Shown piece by piece: positions 23,746 through 33,561 of a stretch of DNA of 64,000 bases (position 1 is its first letter; each line of letters opens with the position of its first letter). The notes beneath the pieces are model-generated. The model was not told where the DNA came from. It did not search any database and saw nothing but the letters and a program-made list of their open reading frames with translations. The position numbers were made by a program, and so were the translations under genes. Origin of the DNA: Diphasiastrum complanatum (lineage: Eukaryota; Streptophyta; Lycopodiopsida; Lycopodiales; Lycopodiaceae); contig CM055099.1 in assembly GCA_029204225.1 (NCBI GenBank), forward strand, positions 59,058,982 to 59,122,981, read 5' to 3'.

Positions 23746-24320
23746 TCAATCATCCAAATAGGTACAATGGTCAACTTGTATATAGGTCGTGCAATCCGCA
23801 AAAAAAAAAAAAGAATATCCGATAATAGTTTTGACCCATAAAGATGTATACTCCCTGATTGTTCCTAGCGGCGATAGCTCCACAATGACTTCGATTTTGG
23901 AATAATCTGTAGAAATGCCATGTCTTGATATAACATGCCCAAGAACAACTCCATGAGTTACCCAAATTTGACACTTTTTTGGATTTAAGGACATTTTGTA
24001 CTTGAGACAATGTTCAAATACTTTTTCCAAATGATCCAGGTGGTCTGTATCGACACTATGAACTCCGAGATCATCCAAATAGATTTCAAGGAATTTCTGC
24101 AAATAGTCTTTGAAGGTGAACTGCGTTACTCTTTGAAATGAACTAGGTGCATTACAAAGTTCAAAAACGGCATAACTTTATAAGCATAAGTTCCCCATTC
24201 TGTTGCAAAAGCTGTTTTATGGCAATCTGAAGGTGTGATAGATGCTACATACCATTCGATATAACTAGAATTATGTATGTAGCACCTATGAATACCATTC
24301 GATATGAATACCATACTAGT
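23746..24320 (-). pseudogene. Gypsy B reverse transcriptase, C-terminal part
   Basis: The minus strand carries DCHKTAFATEWGTYAYKVMPF at 24180-24230. A frame change follows, then FLEIYLDDLGVHS (intact YLDD) and KKCQIWVTHGVVLGHVIS. The frame ends among a poly-A run (poly-F) at 23800. RT sequence upstream of HKTAF is missing: at about 24240-24360 it is replaced by short direct repeats of GCTACATACCA, so the element is broken there. Its nearest relative in the window is the RT of gypsy H (61676-62000). Confidence 0.85.
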
Positions 24321-26175
24321 TCTATCTAATCACTAGTCTATCGATCCGCAGGTGCTACATACCAAATTCTTTTTTTCCTTCGGTGCTAGTGTTGGGAGAA
24401 CATAGGGTGGGGTCTAAGTTTAGAGCTCGAGGTCTAATCGTAACCCTTGGATTCACAATAAATCTCATATTGTATTGAGTGGTTCAACTGGTTTTGACTC
24501 CGTTGGGTACTCTTGTGTTATGCAGGTTGAGGCGAGGATATGCTCCCAGCGATGAACCTCGTACTACAACCAACACAATAGGCTCTATGTCCAAAAACTT
24601 AGTACTATGTGGCCTAGTTCTTGACGTACTACTGGTACTATGTCTGATAGGCTAAACAGCACTATTTAGTCCTAACTCCTATGTTTGGTAGGTTATTGGT
24701 ATGTTTAATCGCTACTTACTTGGTCACTATCTAGTTCTGACTTGACGTTTTAGGGTTTGGCATGTCAATCAACATTCGTTCAACATTCGTTTATTTGGCT
24801 AAATTCTGGTTTGTAGGCACCTACTAGGCTATCAATGTCAAACTACTATATCATCCGCAGTGTTTCCTAGGATTTCTCCAATTGGTGCACCCATGTTGCA
24901 GGCCGGGTGGGTTGTCACGACAAAGCTTGATTCTGTATATCATTGGTAGGGCCGACTGAAATTTAAACAATACTCTAGATAGGGTCCAACTGTACTTTGA
25001 TTTCGATTGGTACCTCTTGTGACCTTGCTTTATTAGCTCTTTTCGTAAGGGTGGGTGTAAGAGATGTCTCCTCAAGATCCTTCTTACGAAACAAAATAGT
25101 AGAGAACACATTGTTGGAGAAACCACCCAACCAAGTAGAAGCAACCAATCAATCTCTAGAAGTTTCACCCCCAAGCCAATGAATAGGAAGCATGAGAGTA
25201 GAGAGAGATCTTGGCAATGAATCCACCAAATGATGGTGTAGTAGGGCGAGTTTGGCCTCTTTATATAAGGCTTAGAACCACCTGTGCATATAGCCATGCA
25301 AGGTCCCAACTCCCCTATACATAAATTCATCTAGAATAGAGTCTCTATGCATGGATCCTCTATTCATGGAATTGCTATTGATACTTTACACATGCATATA
25401 CGGTCCCAAACCTTATACTAACTCCAGTTAGTGTGTCTGGGCCTCACAAGGTTATTAATTACTTGCAGGTCACGTCCAGTATGATGTGGCATAACTAATA
25501 AGCTTGATTCATTGATACTGAATCCTATGTTCAGGACGTGGACATGACAGTAGGTCCATATGCGAGTAAAGTGCAAGGTGAAATTATCTCAGCTGAGGTA
25601 TAGTTTCAGGAAAATTAGAAACTAACTTTTGTTGTGGTAAATTGGGTGATCATCTTTCAAAACTTGCCCTAATCGGATGATTGACCAATTGCTAAACAAG
25701 GTCTAAGTAGTCCATTGGTGCAAGTAAATGGTCTTCAAACAATGCTTCTGGTAGAGTTTGACTAAAACTCCCGATAGATACACCAATGTTAGAGCATATT
25801 CTAGCGGGGGATTAGTCTCATCAGAAAGTTCTAAAAGGCAAAGGGCCCACATTGCCCTTACATCAGTGCTTGAGGAAAACCACCTCCAATCTTGAGGGTC
25901 TGCTCGACCACCCCGTGCTCTTCCCACCAATATGGTAGGAAGAGAGTGAGGTATTCTACTATTCACTACGTGTTACTAGTTCATTTCCACTAGCAGGTAC
26001 CAACATTGTTCTATTGTGTTTTGTGAAAACGTTTTGAGCACAAAATATGTATGATTCGAGTAGATTTTTTAATTATTGGTTATTGATGTCTAGGTTGTAG
26101 AAGTTTTTTTGTTTACAGGATCCTAGACAAGCGCCTATAGATCACAGACTTCGAAGCATTCAATCAGACAGATGC
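24321..26175. other. Unassigned DNA between gypsy B and copia C
   Basis: No domain, LTR end or RNA gene is recognised. An 87-codon minus-strand frame at 25703-25966 (VGRARGGRADPQDWRW) has no family I know and may be chance. Confidence 0.45.
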
Positions 26176-26830
26176 TGTGAAAATTGTCAACATTTCCTAG
26201 CTAGTTTGAGGCCTAAATTGGCTAAAATTGTAAATAGTTTTGGTTCTGGAGTTTCACACGTGTGAACCAGGCCACAATGTTTTTATTTACTGTATTTTTT
26301 CAGTATGATGAAGTGTCAAACTTCATACCCTTCAAAATGAGACCATTTTGATGTATTTTGGTCATATAAGCCATTTTTAGCTATTTTTCCTATATAGGGA
26401 ATATCTAGGGTCAAGTACCTTCTAGAGAGAGGAGAGAGAGTCATCTTCCTCATCCATAAATAGTAGGGAAGTCGTGGAGAACAGGTTGGAGAAACCTTTT
26501 GTATGCTTCATTGAGATCAATAGATCATTGTCATTGTTTCTTCCTCCATTGAGAGCATTGTTGTGTGTATTGTCTTCAAGCTATTGTGTATGATCTTAGG
26601 TGCTTTCCAAAAGTGGTAGGCTGATGTATTATGGACTGTATAATGCTATTTTGGGCCGCACTTGATGTTTATGGAAGTTTCCATTTGTGATAAATGCTTT
26701 TTGATCAAGTTCTTTGCATTCTAGGTAGCATAGAATGTGTTGCCAATTCCTAGCTTATGTAGTTTGGAGTGCAAGCATTCAAGCCAATGATCTTGGAGTT
26801 TAGATCCACTTAGGATCTGTATTTTTCACA
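26176..26830 (+). repeat. Copia C 5' LTR
   Basis: TGTGAAAATTGTC to TTTTTCACA, followed at once by the PBS. Contains the palindrome CACACGTGTG at 26255-26264 and TATA-like TATATAGG at 26391. Confidence 0.95.
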
Positions 26831-26843
26831 TGGTATCAGAGCT
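26831..26843 (+). promoter_or_regulatory. Copia C primer-binding site
   Basis: TGGTATCAGAGCT abuts the 5' LTR. Initiator tRNA-Met type. Confidence 0.92.
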
Positions 26844-27192
26844 GGTTGGCTTCTATTTACAGTAAGTATTCCATTTTTGGTGATATTTGGATGTTTGATC
26901 AAGTTCTAGCATGATTTTGCATTGCTTTGTTGATCAAATCTTACTAACCTTTGTTTTGTGAGTTGAACTTGTGGATCAAAAGCATATTTCAGGTCTATTG
27001 AAGATCAGAGGCTGAAAAGAAACTATTTTGGATCAGATCATAACACCTAATCATTTGTGATTGTGAGGCTTGTGCATATTCAATACTAACAATGTTCTTT
27101 TCAATCCTATTGTTGACAATCTCCATTCTTGGATGAACACTCTCCTTAAGTGGATGAAACTTCTCCTTAAGTGGATGACATAGTAGGTATAC
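26844..27192 (+). other. Copia C leader and deletion junction
   Basis: Untranslated leader with no open frame. At 27139-27180 a short tandem repeat of CTCCTTAAGTGGATGA occurs just before the interior resumes inside integrase, marking the edge of the gag-protease deletion. Confidence 0.65.
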
Positions 27193-27223
27193 TTGGATCT
27201 ATCTTCTTAAAAGTAAGGATGAA

Positions 27224-29524
27224 GTGTTTGCTGCATTTGTCAAGTTCAAGAATGAAATGGAAAACCAATTCAATACAAAGATCAAATGCTTAAGATCTGA
27301 TAATGGAGGGGAATACACCTCAAATAGGTTCAAAGACTTTTGTATAGCACATGGGATTAAGAGGGAGATGTCTAGTCCTAGGACTCCACAACAGAATGGA
27401 GTGGCCGAGAGGAAGAATAGAACCCTTTGTGAATGTGCCAAGGCAATGAGACTACATGCTAATCTTGCTAAGTCTTTTTGGGGGGAAGCTTTAGCATGTG
27501 CTAACTATCTATGTAATAGATGGACAAGTGCTTCCTTGGATGGTAAAACTCCTCATGAGGTTCTTTATGGTAGAAGGCCGAGTGTCAAGCATTGTAGGAT
27601 CTTTGGATGTACATGTTTTGTCAATATCACACTTGATGATAGAACTAAAGAAGATCCTTCATCAAAGAAGGGTGTGTTTGTTGGCTATAGTGAAGTAAGC
27701 AAGGCTTACAAAGTGTACATTCCCTCTACAAAGAAAGTTGTCATAAGTAGGGATGTCATCTTTCATGAAGAGAATGTTTCTAATGTTGTTGATGTTGATG
27801 TTGATGTGCCTACTAATCATCATGATGTGCAAGATGTCTTGGATGAAGATGGAGATGCCACTCCAAAGCAAACTTCAAGGAAGACTCAAAGGCAAAGGGC
27901 TAAGCCATCAAGGCTAACCTATGATGAAAAAGGAAAGCAAGTGGTGGACAACTCTAACCTTGCTTTTCTTACCTCTTTTGATGAACCAACTTGTGTAGGT
28001 GAAGCAATTCAAAAGAAGGAATGGATCCAAGCCATGGATCATGAGCATCAAGCACTCATCAAAAGCAACACATGGAGGTTGGTAAAGCTTCCAAAGGACA
28101 AGAAGGAAATTGGTTGTAAGTGGATCTTCAAGATCAAGACAAATCAAGATGGATCAATCAACAAGTACAAGGCAAGGTTGGTGGCAAAGGGGTATGCTCA
28201 AGAATATGGTATTGACTATGATGAGACCTTTGCACCCGTGGCAAAGATGGTAACTATTCGAATCCTAATCTCTCTTGCAACTCTTTATGATTGGGATATG
28301 TGGCAAATGGATGTTACTAATGCCTTCTTGAATGGTGATCTTGAAGAAGATATTTACATGGAGCAACCCGAGGGCTATGTTTCACACCAAAAGAGTTTGT
28401 ATGGGCTAAAGCAAGCACCAAGGAGTTGGTATGCTAAGCTCAATTCCTTCTTACTTTCTCAAAACTTTGTTATGAGTGAGTATGATCATTCTCTCTACTT
28501 TAGATTGAATGAAAATGATATCACTTTACTTTTGATCTATGTTGATGACATTATCTTAAGTGGTGGTAACAATCTAGATATAGATGAAATCAAGATGGCA
28601 CTCAAAAGAGAGTTTGAAATTCAAGATCTTGGTAAACTTCATTATATCTTAGGAATAGAGATTATTAGAACTTCTAAATCTACATTCATATGTCAAGAAA
28701 AGTATGTTAACTCTATTCTAAAAAGGTTTCATATGGAAGATTGTAAAGTTGTTTCTACTCCTATGGAATCAAATGTAAAGCTAACTACAAGAAGTAATGA
28801 AAGATCCTTCAAGGACATTACTCTCTATAGAAAGCTAATAGGATCTCTTATATGGTTAACCATCACAAGACCTGATCTAAGCTTTGTGGTTGGTAAACTA
28901 AGTCAATTTATGCAAGATCCTAGTGAGGCTCATTGGAAGCTAGGAAAGAGAGTACTTAGATACATCTCGGGATCTAGAGATTTTGGCATCTTGTATGGAG
29001 GTACTACACCTAACCTTTGTGGATTTTCAGATTCAGATTTTGCAGGTGATCAAATGGATAGGAAGTCAACAAGTGCCTTTGCAATCTATCTTGGAGATGG
29101 AGTGGTCTCATGGCTATCAAAGAAGCAACCAACTATCTCTCTATCTTCCACCGAAGCCGAGTACAAGGCATTAACAACATGCACCAAGGAGATTCTTTGG
29201 ATCAAGAGGATGTTATTGGATCTTCACTTGCTGGAACCAGAGAAGACTCCAATCATACTTTGTGATAACCTTTCAGCCCAAAGCTTGGCAAGCAATCCTG
29301 TTTTTCATGCAAGGAGCAAGCACATTGAGATTGCTCACCATTTTGTGAGAGATCAAGTCATTGCCAAAGAGATAGAGCTTCAACATGTCTCTTCAAAGGA
29401 GTGTGTGGCTGATATCTTCACCAAACCATTGGGAAAGGACCTATATTTAATGCATAGATCTAATCTTGGAATGTGCTCAAAGACTATGTTGAAACTAGCA
29501 TCCAATGTTGAAGAGGGAGTGTGA
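27224..29524 (+). CDS. Copia C truncated pol: integrase C-terminal half, RT, RNase H
   Basis: A 766-residue open frame. In-frame sequence upstream to about 27193 still reads as integrase (WIYLLKSKDEVF), so the ATG at 27224 is an internal methionine. Integrase keeps the second catalytic Asp (RSDNGGEY, D26) and the Glu (AERKNR, E62) but lacks the HHCC finger and first Asp. RT shows DVTNAFLNG, SLYGLKQAPRSW and YVDDIILSGG. RNase H shows FSDSDFAGDQMDRKS, STEAEY and CDNLSAQSLA. Against E, RT lacks nine residues between YVSH and QKSLYG, a clean 27-bp in-frame loss. The stop TGA is supplied by the first bases of the 3' LTR. Confidence 0.92.
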   Translation: MFAAFVKFKNEMENQFNTKIKCLRSDNGGEYTSNRFKDFCIAHGIKREMSSPRTPQQNGVAERKNRTLCECAKAMRLHANLAKSFWGEALACANYLCNRWTSASLDGKTPHEVLYGRRPSVKHCRIFGCTCFVNITLDDRTKEDPSSKKGVFVGYSEVSKAYKVYIPSTKKVVISRDVIFHEENVSNVVDVDVDVPTNHHDVQDVLDEDGDATPKQTSRKTQRQRAKPSRLTYDEKGKQVVDNSNLAFLTSFDEPTCVGEAIQKKEWIQAMDHEHQALIKSNTWRLVKLPKDKKEIGCKWIFKIKTNQDGSINKYKARLVAKGYAQEYGIDYDETFAPVAKMVTIRILISLATLYDWDMWQMDVTNAFLNGDLEEDIYMEQPEGYVSHQKSLYGLKQAPRSWYAKLNSFLLSQNFVMSEYDHSLYFRLNENDITLLLIYVDDIILSGGNNLDIDEIKMALKREFEIQDLGKLHYILGIEIIRTSKSTFICQEKYVNSILKRFHMEDCKVVSTPMESNVKLTTRSNERSFKDITLYRKLIGSLIWLTITRPDLSFVVGKLSQFMQDPSEAHWKLGKRVLRYISGSRDFGILYGGTTPNLCGFSDSDFAGDQMDRKSTSAFAIYLGDGVVSWLSKKQPTISLSSTEAEYKALTTCTKEILWIKRMLLDLHLLEPEKTPIILCDNLSAQSLASNPVFHARSKHIEIAHHFVRDQVIAKEIELQHVSSKECVADIFTKPLGKDLYLMHRSNLGMCSKTMLKLASNVEEGV
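29507..29519 (+). promoter_or_regulatory. Copia C polypurine tract
   Basis: GAAGAGGGAG directly before the TG of the 3' LTR. The same tract precedes the 3' LTRs of E and F. Confidence 0.8.
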
Positions 29525-30174
29525 AAATTGTCAACATTTCCTAGCTAGTTTGAGGCCTAAATTGGCTAAAATTGTAAATAGTTTTGGTTCTGGAGTTTCA
29601 CACGTGTGAACCAGGCCACAATGTTTTTATTTACTGTATTTTTTCAGTATGATGAAGTGTCAAACTTCATACCCTTCAAAATGAGACCATTTTGATGTAT
29701 TTTGGTCATATAAGCCATTTTTAGCTATTTTTCCTATATAGGGAATATCTAGGGTCAAGTACCTTCTAGAGAGAGGAGAGAGAGTCATCTTCCTCATCCA
29801 TAAATAGTAGGGAAGTCGTGGAGAACAGGTTGGAGAAACCTTTTGTATGCTTCATTGAGATCAATAGATCATTGTCATTGTTTCTTCCTCCATTGAGAGC
29901 ATTGTTGTGTGTATTGTCTTCAAGCTATTGTGTATGATCTTAGGTGCTTTCCAAAAGTGGTAGGCTGATGTATTATGGACTGTATAATGCTATTTTGGGA
30001 CGCACTTGATGTTTATGGAAGTTTCCATTTGTGATAAATGCTTTTTGATCAAGTTCTTTGCATTCTAGGTAGCATAGAATGTGTTGCCAATTCCTAGCTT
30101 ATGTAGTTTGGAGTGCAAGCATTCAAGCCAATGATCTTGGAGTTTAGATCCACTTAGGATCTGTATTTTTCACA
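29520..30174 (+). repeat. Copia C 3' LTR
   Basis: 655 bp, one difference from the 5' LTR (position 30000). The palindrome CACACGTGTG is at 29599-29608. Confidence 0.95.
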
Positions 30175-30619
30175 ATATGAAAGCAATAATCAGAGATGGA
30201 AGAACTAAGAAGTAGTTTGTATTTTGCTTTTGCTTTGGAGTGAGTCGATCAGTGTGGCGGCATGTCGCTCCTCTTACAAAATTTTGGTTATGTTCTGCTC
30301 GTTGGCAGACCTTTATGCATAGCTCTCAGAAGTATATTTTTAACTTTCTTCTACTTTTTTTTTTTTCTACTTCTGCTTTCTATCCTACATTTATCTCAAC
30401 AGATGAGATTACAAGATAGATTAACAACGAATTACAAGAGAGGTTTAACGCTAATCTATTGGTTAATCACCCTCTGATAATGTTGCTTTGGCGGCTGAGC
30501 ATGATAGTACAATCCCCTTATGCTCGTTGAGCTGCTAACTACTAGCTCGACTTTTCCGATTTTTGGTTTAGGCCTGAGGTTCATCTTCCGCACTTCGGGT
30601 ACCTCGGCTTTTCGACTGC
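30175..30619. other. Unassigned DNA
   Basis: Contains a 12-bp T run and short chance frames. No feature is supported. Confidence 0.4.
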
Positions 30620-30970
30620 CACTTGGATGTCGATGACGTCAACGACTTTTTGGCTTCGAGTCCTCGTCGACCACTTCAATGTTGATGACATCAATGACTT
30701 CGACTTCGGACACTTCAGGCTTTGGTTGCAGGGACAGACATTGGGCTCTTAGACTTTGACTTTTTGGCTTTTTGGTTTTGAGTCCTCGTCGGTCACTTCG
30801 ATGTCGATGACGTCAACGACTTCGACTTCGGACACTTCGGGATTTGGTTGTAGGGGCATATGTCGGGCACTTCGGCCACTTCGGCCTTTGTTTGCAATGG
30901 CACCTCGTCGAGCACTTTGGTGACTTCGACTTCGGCTACTTCGGCCTCGACCATTTCAACTTCGGGGAAT
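30620..30970. repeat. Minisatellite, ~122-bp period, TCGATGACGTCAACGACTTCG-type core
   Basis: Two long copies start near 30658 and 30780 (GAGTCCTCGTCG...), with partial copies before and after built from ACTTCGGxxACTTCGG. Two exact TGACGTCA palindromes occur (30634-30641, 30808-30815). The minus strand can be read as a Val/Glu/Asp-rich repeat, but no start or family supports a gene. Confidence 0.7.
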
Positions 30971-31119
30971 GCCAGGGAATGGTTGCCAAAGTTCACCATT
31001 TTCAACATAGGTATTCGGATGCTCTTGCTCTTGATATAAATCTTTGCTACTGGTGGAATGGCATATGTGGCTTGATTGAACTGGTGATGTATGTTGCAAA
31101 ACTGAAATAATCAAACATT

Positions 31120-31395
31120 TTCTCTAGCATGAATTCTCTCCCACAATCAATGGATGGGGTTTACCAATTTGTGTCTCAACAAACTACTTGAATTATTTAA
31201 AACAGTTAAATGCCTTAGACTTGTTCTTGATGAACATTGTTCTAGTAAATCTAGAATGATCATCAAACTTTGCATCATTGTGTTTGAGAAGACAATCTTG
31301 ATGTCATGATTAGTTTTCTTGCAAAATTTGTAAAATAAATTGGCCTTGGATTCTTATGTTGTTGTTCATGTCGTTGAAAAATTGACTTGACCCTC
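31120..31395 (-). pseudogene. Copia remnant: nucleocapsid knuckle joined to integrase piece
   Basis: Minus strand 31395-31300 gives a degenerate zinc knuckle (FYKFCKKTNHDIK). Then 31270-31130 gives integrase DDHSRFTRTMFIKNKSKAF with two stops after it. Protease and the integrase zinc finger between these domains are absent, so the copy has an internal deletion. The integrase wording matches fragment K at 10360-10480. Confidence 0.65.
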
Positions 31396-31402
31396 ACACC
31401 AA

Positions 31403-31545
31403 ATGCACCAGATGAGGAGCTATAGAGAAGATCTACAAGGCGTTTTCCTTCAAAAGGGAGGTGGAGCATGGGGGATAAAATCACACTAGAATGCACCAGA
31501 TGAGGAGCTATAGAGAAGATCTAGAAGGTGTTTCCCTTCAAAAGT
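31403..31545. repeat. Local tandem duplication, 88-bp offset
   Basis: ATGCACCAGATGAGGAGCTA... starts at 31403 and again at 31491, with the same ~50 bp following each time, ending in CCTTCAAAAG. Confidence 0.85.
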
Positions 31546-31718
31546 TTCATATATACGTTTTTTATAACGACAAGTATAGTTATATAGGCATCTGAGATGA
31601 GGACCAATTCATGAGGAAGTATGTTAACTTATGCCTCAATGATGTTGTTAGTGATTGATCCTTCAACCTCAGCCTCTTCAAAAATAACATTGAAACTCAT
31701 TACGACAAGCATAAATTT

Positions 31719-32466
31719 TGTGAAAAATGCAAAATTTTAGCTTAAAATAGTCATGTAGCTATGAATACATTTTGATTTCGCATGTGTGAAAAGATACTTT
31801 CACATGTGAAAAGTAGGCTTAGACTACTTAGGTCCATGTCATGGGTGTTAGGCAAGTCATTTGGTCAAGCTACCTACAATGTAGGACCAGACTCCTAAAA
31901 TCTAGAAAATTTGGGTGGTGATTTACCAACCCTAGATTGGCATACTTAAACATTAGGTAAGTCATGCTGAGTAGGTCAAATTTAAAATATTATGGCACTA
32001 TAGTCCTTGCCAAACCTACTTAGCCAACCTTGAGATCCACCATTCTATATTTTCTCATGTTGGAGCCATAATCATCAAGTAAATTTGGAGTGTTTTCTAT
32101 CGAAGCTTGTGTAATCTCTCTTGTAGCTTTCAAATATGTGTGTCTAATGCTATCATACTTTGTTTTCAAGCTAGAGGCCATGCTATAGGCTTATAGACTT
32201 TGTAATCTCTCTTGTAGCTTTCAAATATGTGTGTCTAATGCTATCAATTGCTTATATACTTTTTTTTCAAGCTAGAGGCCATACTATAGGCTATATGAAG
32301 GCCCTTTGGATCATTTCCATCTTGTTGTAAAGTTATCTTGCTTGCTAGATCTAGCTTTTTGGCGTTTTCTCCAAGACTAATGATGGAGATGAATCTTGCA
32401 ATGCAAACAATCAATCTTATGAATTAAATAGATTCATTCAAGGTCCCATAGCTCACTTTATTCACA
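31719..32466 (+). repeat. Copia N LTR
   Basis: TGTGAAAAATGC at 31719 to TTTATTCACA at 32466. It parallels the LTR of copia I (56671-57373) at several points, including the start, an AAGCTAGAGGCC block and the GGTCCxxAxAG end. The expected PBS after it is degraded (TATTAATAGA). It contains a 91-bp-offset duplication (32111 and 32202) and a CACATGTG palindrome at 31801-31808. Confidence 0.6.
32111..32290. repeat. Tandem duplication inside copia N LTR
   Basis: GTAATCTCTCTTGTAGCTTT... begins at 32111 and 32202. Each copy extends through TTTTCAAGCTAGAGGCCAT and A/T-CTATAGG. Confidence 0.85.
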
Positions 32467-33142
32467 TATTAATAGAAACTTCTACAAGATTTTGGGTCCT
32501 TGATCCAAAGACAAGTCTCAAATTAGCAAGTATTGAGTGCTAATTTTCTAGTCTTGTAGTGGCGAGTTTATTAAGCATGATAGCATGAGTATTTTTGGCT
32601 TCATTATTGCATAGTGGTTGTAGGTGTCATTATCACATGTGCGAAAGTGTGCTAGACCACAATTTAAATCACATTTTTTGTGCAAGTTTCAAATTAGCAA
32701 GTTATCTCATTTTGATAAAACTTCTTTTGTTTATGATGAACAAAGTTTCAAGAATCAAAAATCAATTGTGAAATTTGATTGTGGATCATCAATTCTATTG
32801 TTTAGTTTTGGTTTTTAGGTGCCTAAAAGTGATTTTACAGTATAATCATTCATCAAAATGTCAAAAGGAAAACTTCAAATACTTGTAGGTGTCCAAATTC
32901 TCATCAACACTTTCGGCCAATGATTTTGACTAATAATTTGAGTAAATTTGACCAATAGTTTTGTTCAAGCTCATTTTTTTGCTATTTGATCTCATTTGTG
33001 AGAGTGATATTGTCAAGCCTAGATCCTTCTAAGCTGTCTAGAATAGGGATGAGTTCACATTTGAGCAAAGAAACTTGAGTGAGATCTTTGAGATCCCTAG
33101 GAGTCAATTTCTCTCAATTTTTTTGTGAGATGGAGTGTGTAG

Positions 33143-33222
33143 ATCTGTGAAGCTTATTCCAAGTGGGCAAAGATCATTGAAAATCTGTGAAGCTTATTCC
33201 AAGTGGGCAAAGTTCATTGAAG
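33143..33222. repeat. Tandem duplication, 40-bp unit
   Basis: Two copies of a unit beginning ATCTGTGAAGCTTATTCC (33143 and 33183), in the leader of copia N. Confidence 0.85.
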
Positions 33223-33332
33223 ATCTTTCAATTTTTCCAAAAAAGACAATTTGTTGCATAGAAATTTCAGTCTTGAGAAGAACCAAAGCTTAAGTCTAAA
33301 AGTACTTTGAACACAAAGAACTAGAGTCAAAG

Positions 33333-33400
33333 ATGGGATCACTTGGTGCATACTTCTTGGAATCTAGCATTTTGGATTCTTTCTGATGAAAATTATGAGG
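33333..33400 (+). pseudogene. Copia N gag start
   Basis: ATG at 33333 opens MGSLGAYFLESS, the same gag N terminus as copia I at 58169 (MGSAGAYLLEAS) and similar to copia A. The frame stops after about 16 codons and no later gag is readable. Its position about 870 bp after the LTR end fits a copia leader. Confidence 0.55.
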
Positions 33401-33444
33401 CTTTTTTGAAAAAAATATGAAAGGGTTTCCATTGGTACTTTTTC

Positions 33445-33561
33445 CATTATCGGTACTGACACCAAGGGAGTTGGCTCAATTGGTTAACGCTTGACATCCA
33501 AAGTTTCTTTGGTCTCAGGTTCGAGCCTTCCCTTGGAAACCAAGAAGCATTATCGGTACTG
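33445..33561 (+). mobile_element. tRNA-like mini-retroposon (SINE-like) with 14-bp direct repeats
   Basis: CATTATCGGTACTG occurs exactly at 33445-33458 and 33548-33561, framing an 89-bp insert. The insert has a pol III A-box-like TGGCTCAATTG (33472-33482) and a B box GGTTCGAGCC (33518-33527) at tRNA-like spacing. The ends CCAAGGG (33462-33468) and CCCTTGG (33530-33536) can pair like an acceptor stem, 75 nt apart, and a central hairpin CCAAAG/CTTTGG (33498-33512) sits where an anticodon arm would be. The T stem is poor, so it is not a functional tRNA. The direct repeats look like a target-site duplication from retroposition. No poly-A tail is present. Confidence 0.65.

Larger units (their letters stand above)
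18640..24320 (-). mobile_element. Ty3/gypsy retrotransposon B (5' part lost)
   Basis: A minus-strand gypsy element. From right to left it has partial RT (from 24320), RNase H, integrase ending at about 22395, a spacer, a long degenerate coiled-coil region, a polypurine tract and the start of the 3' LTR. RT is cut off at about 24320, so gag, protease, the RT N terminus and the 5' LTR are missing. Its pol sequence is closely related to gypsy H at 58.8-63.3 kb. A coding region between pol and the 3' LTR is known in the Tat/Athila branch of plant gypsy elements, which this fits. Confidence 0.8.
26176..30174 (+). mobile_element. Copia C: young, internally deleted LTR retrotransposon
   Basis: Two 655-bp LTRs (26176-26830 and 29520-30174) with TGTGAAAA/TTTTCACA ends bracket a 2689-bp interior. 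By eye the LTRs differ at one base only (C at 26656, A at 30000), so insertion or last recombination was recent. The PBS and polypurine tract are intact. Gag, protease and the first half of integrase are absent, so the element is non-autonomous. The 5-bp flanks (GATGC before, ATATG after) do not match, so no target-site duplication is visible. The LTR start and polyprotein end resemble those of E. Confidence 0.95.

Noticed and set aside
25703-25966. Minus-strand frame with an Arg/Gly-rich segment
   Set aside because: Short, no family recognised, no supporting splice or promoter evidence; left as unassigned.
30793-31110. Val/Glu-rich or Phe/Gly-rich protein over the minisatellite
   Set aside because: Frames follow the repeat period on both strands and have no recognisable start or family.
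33459-33547. Functional tRNA gene
   Set aside because: A and B boxes and end pairing are present, but the T stem does not pair well and no clear anticodon loop forms; direct repeats point to retroposition.
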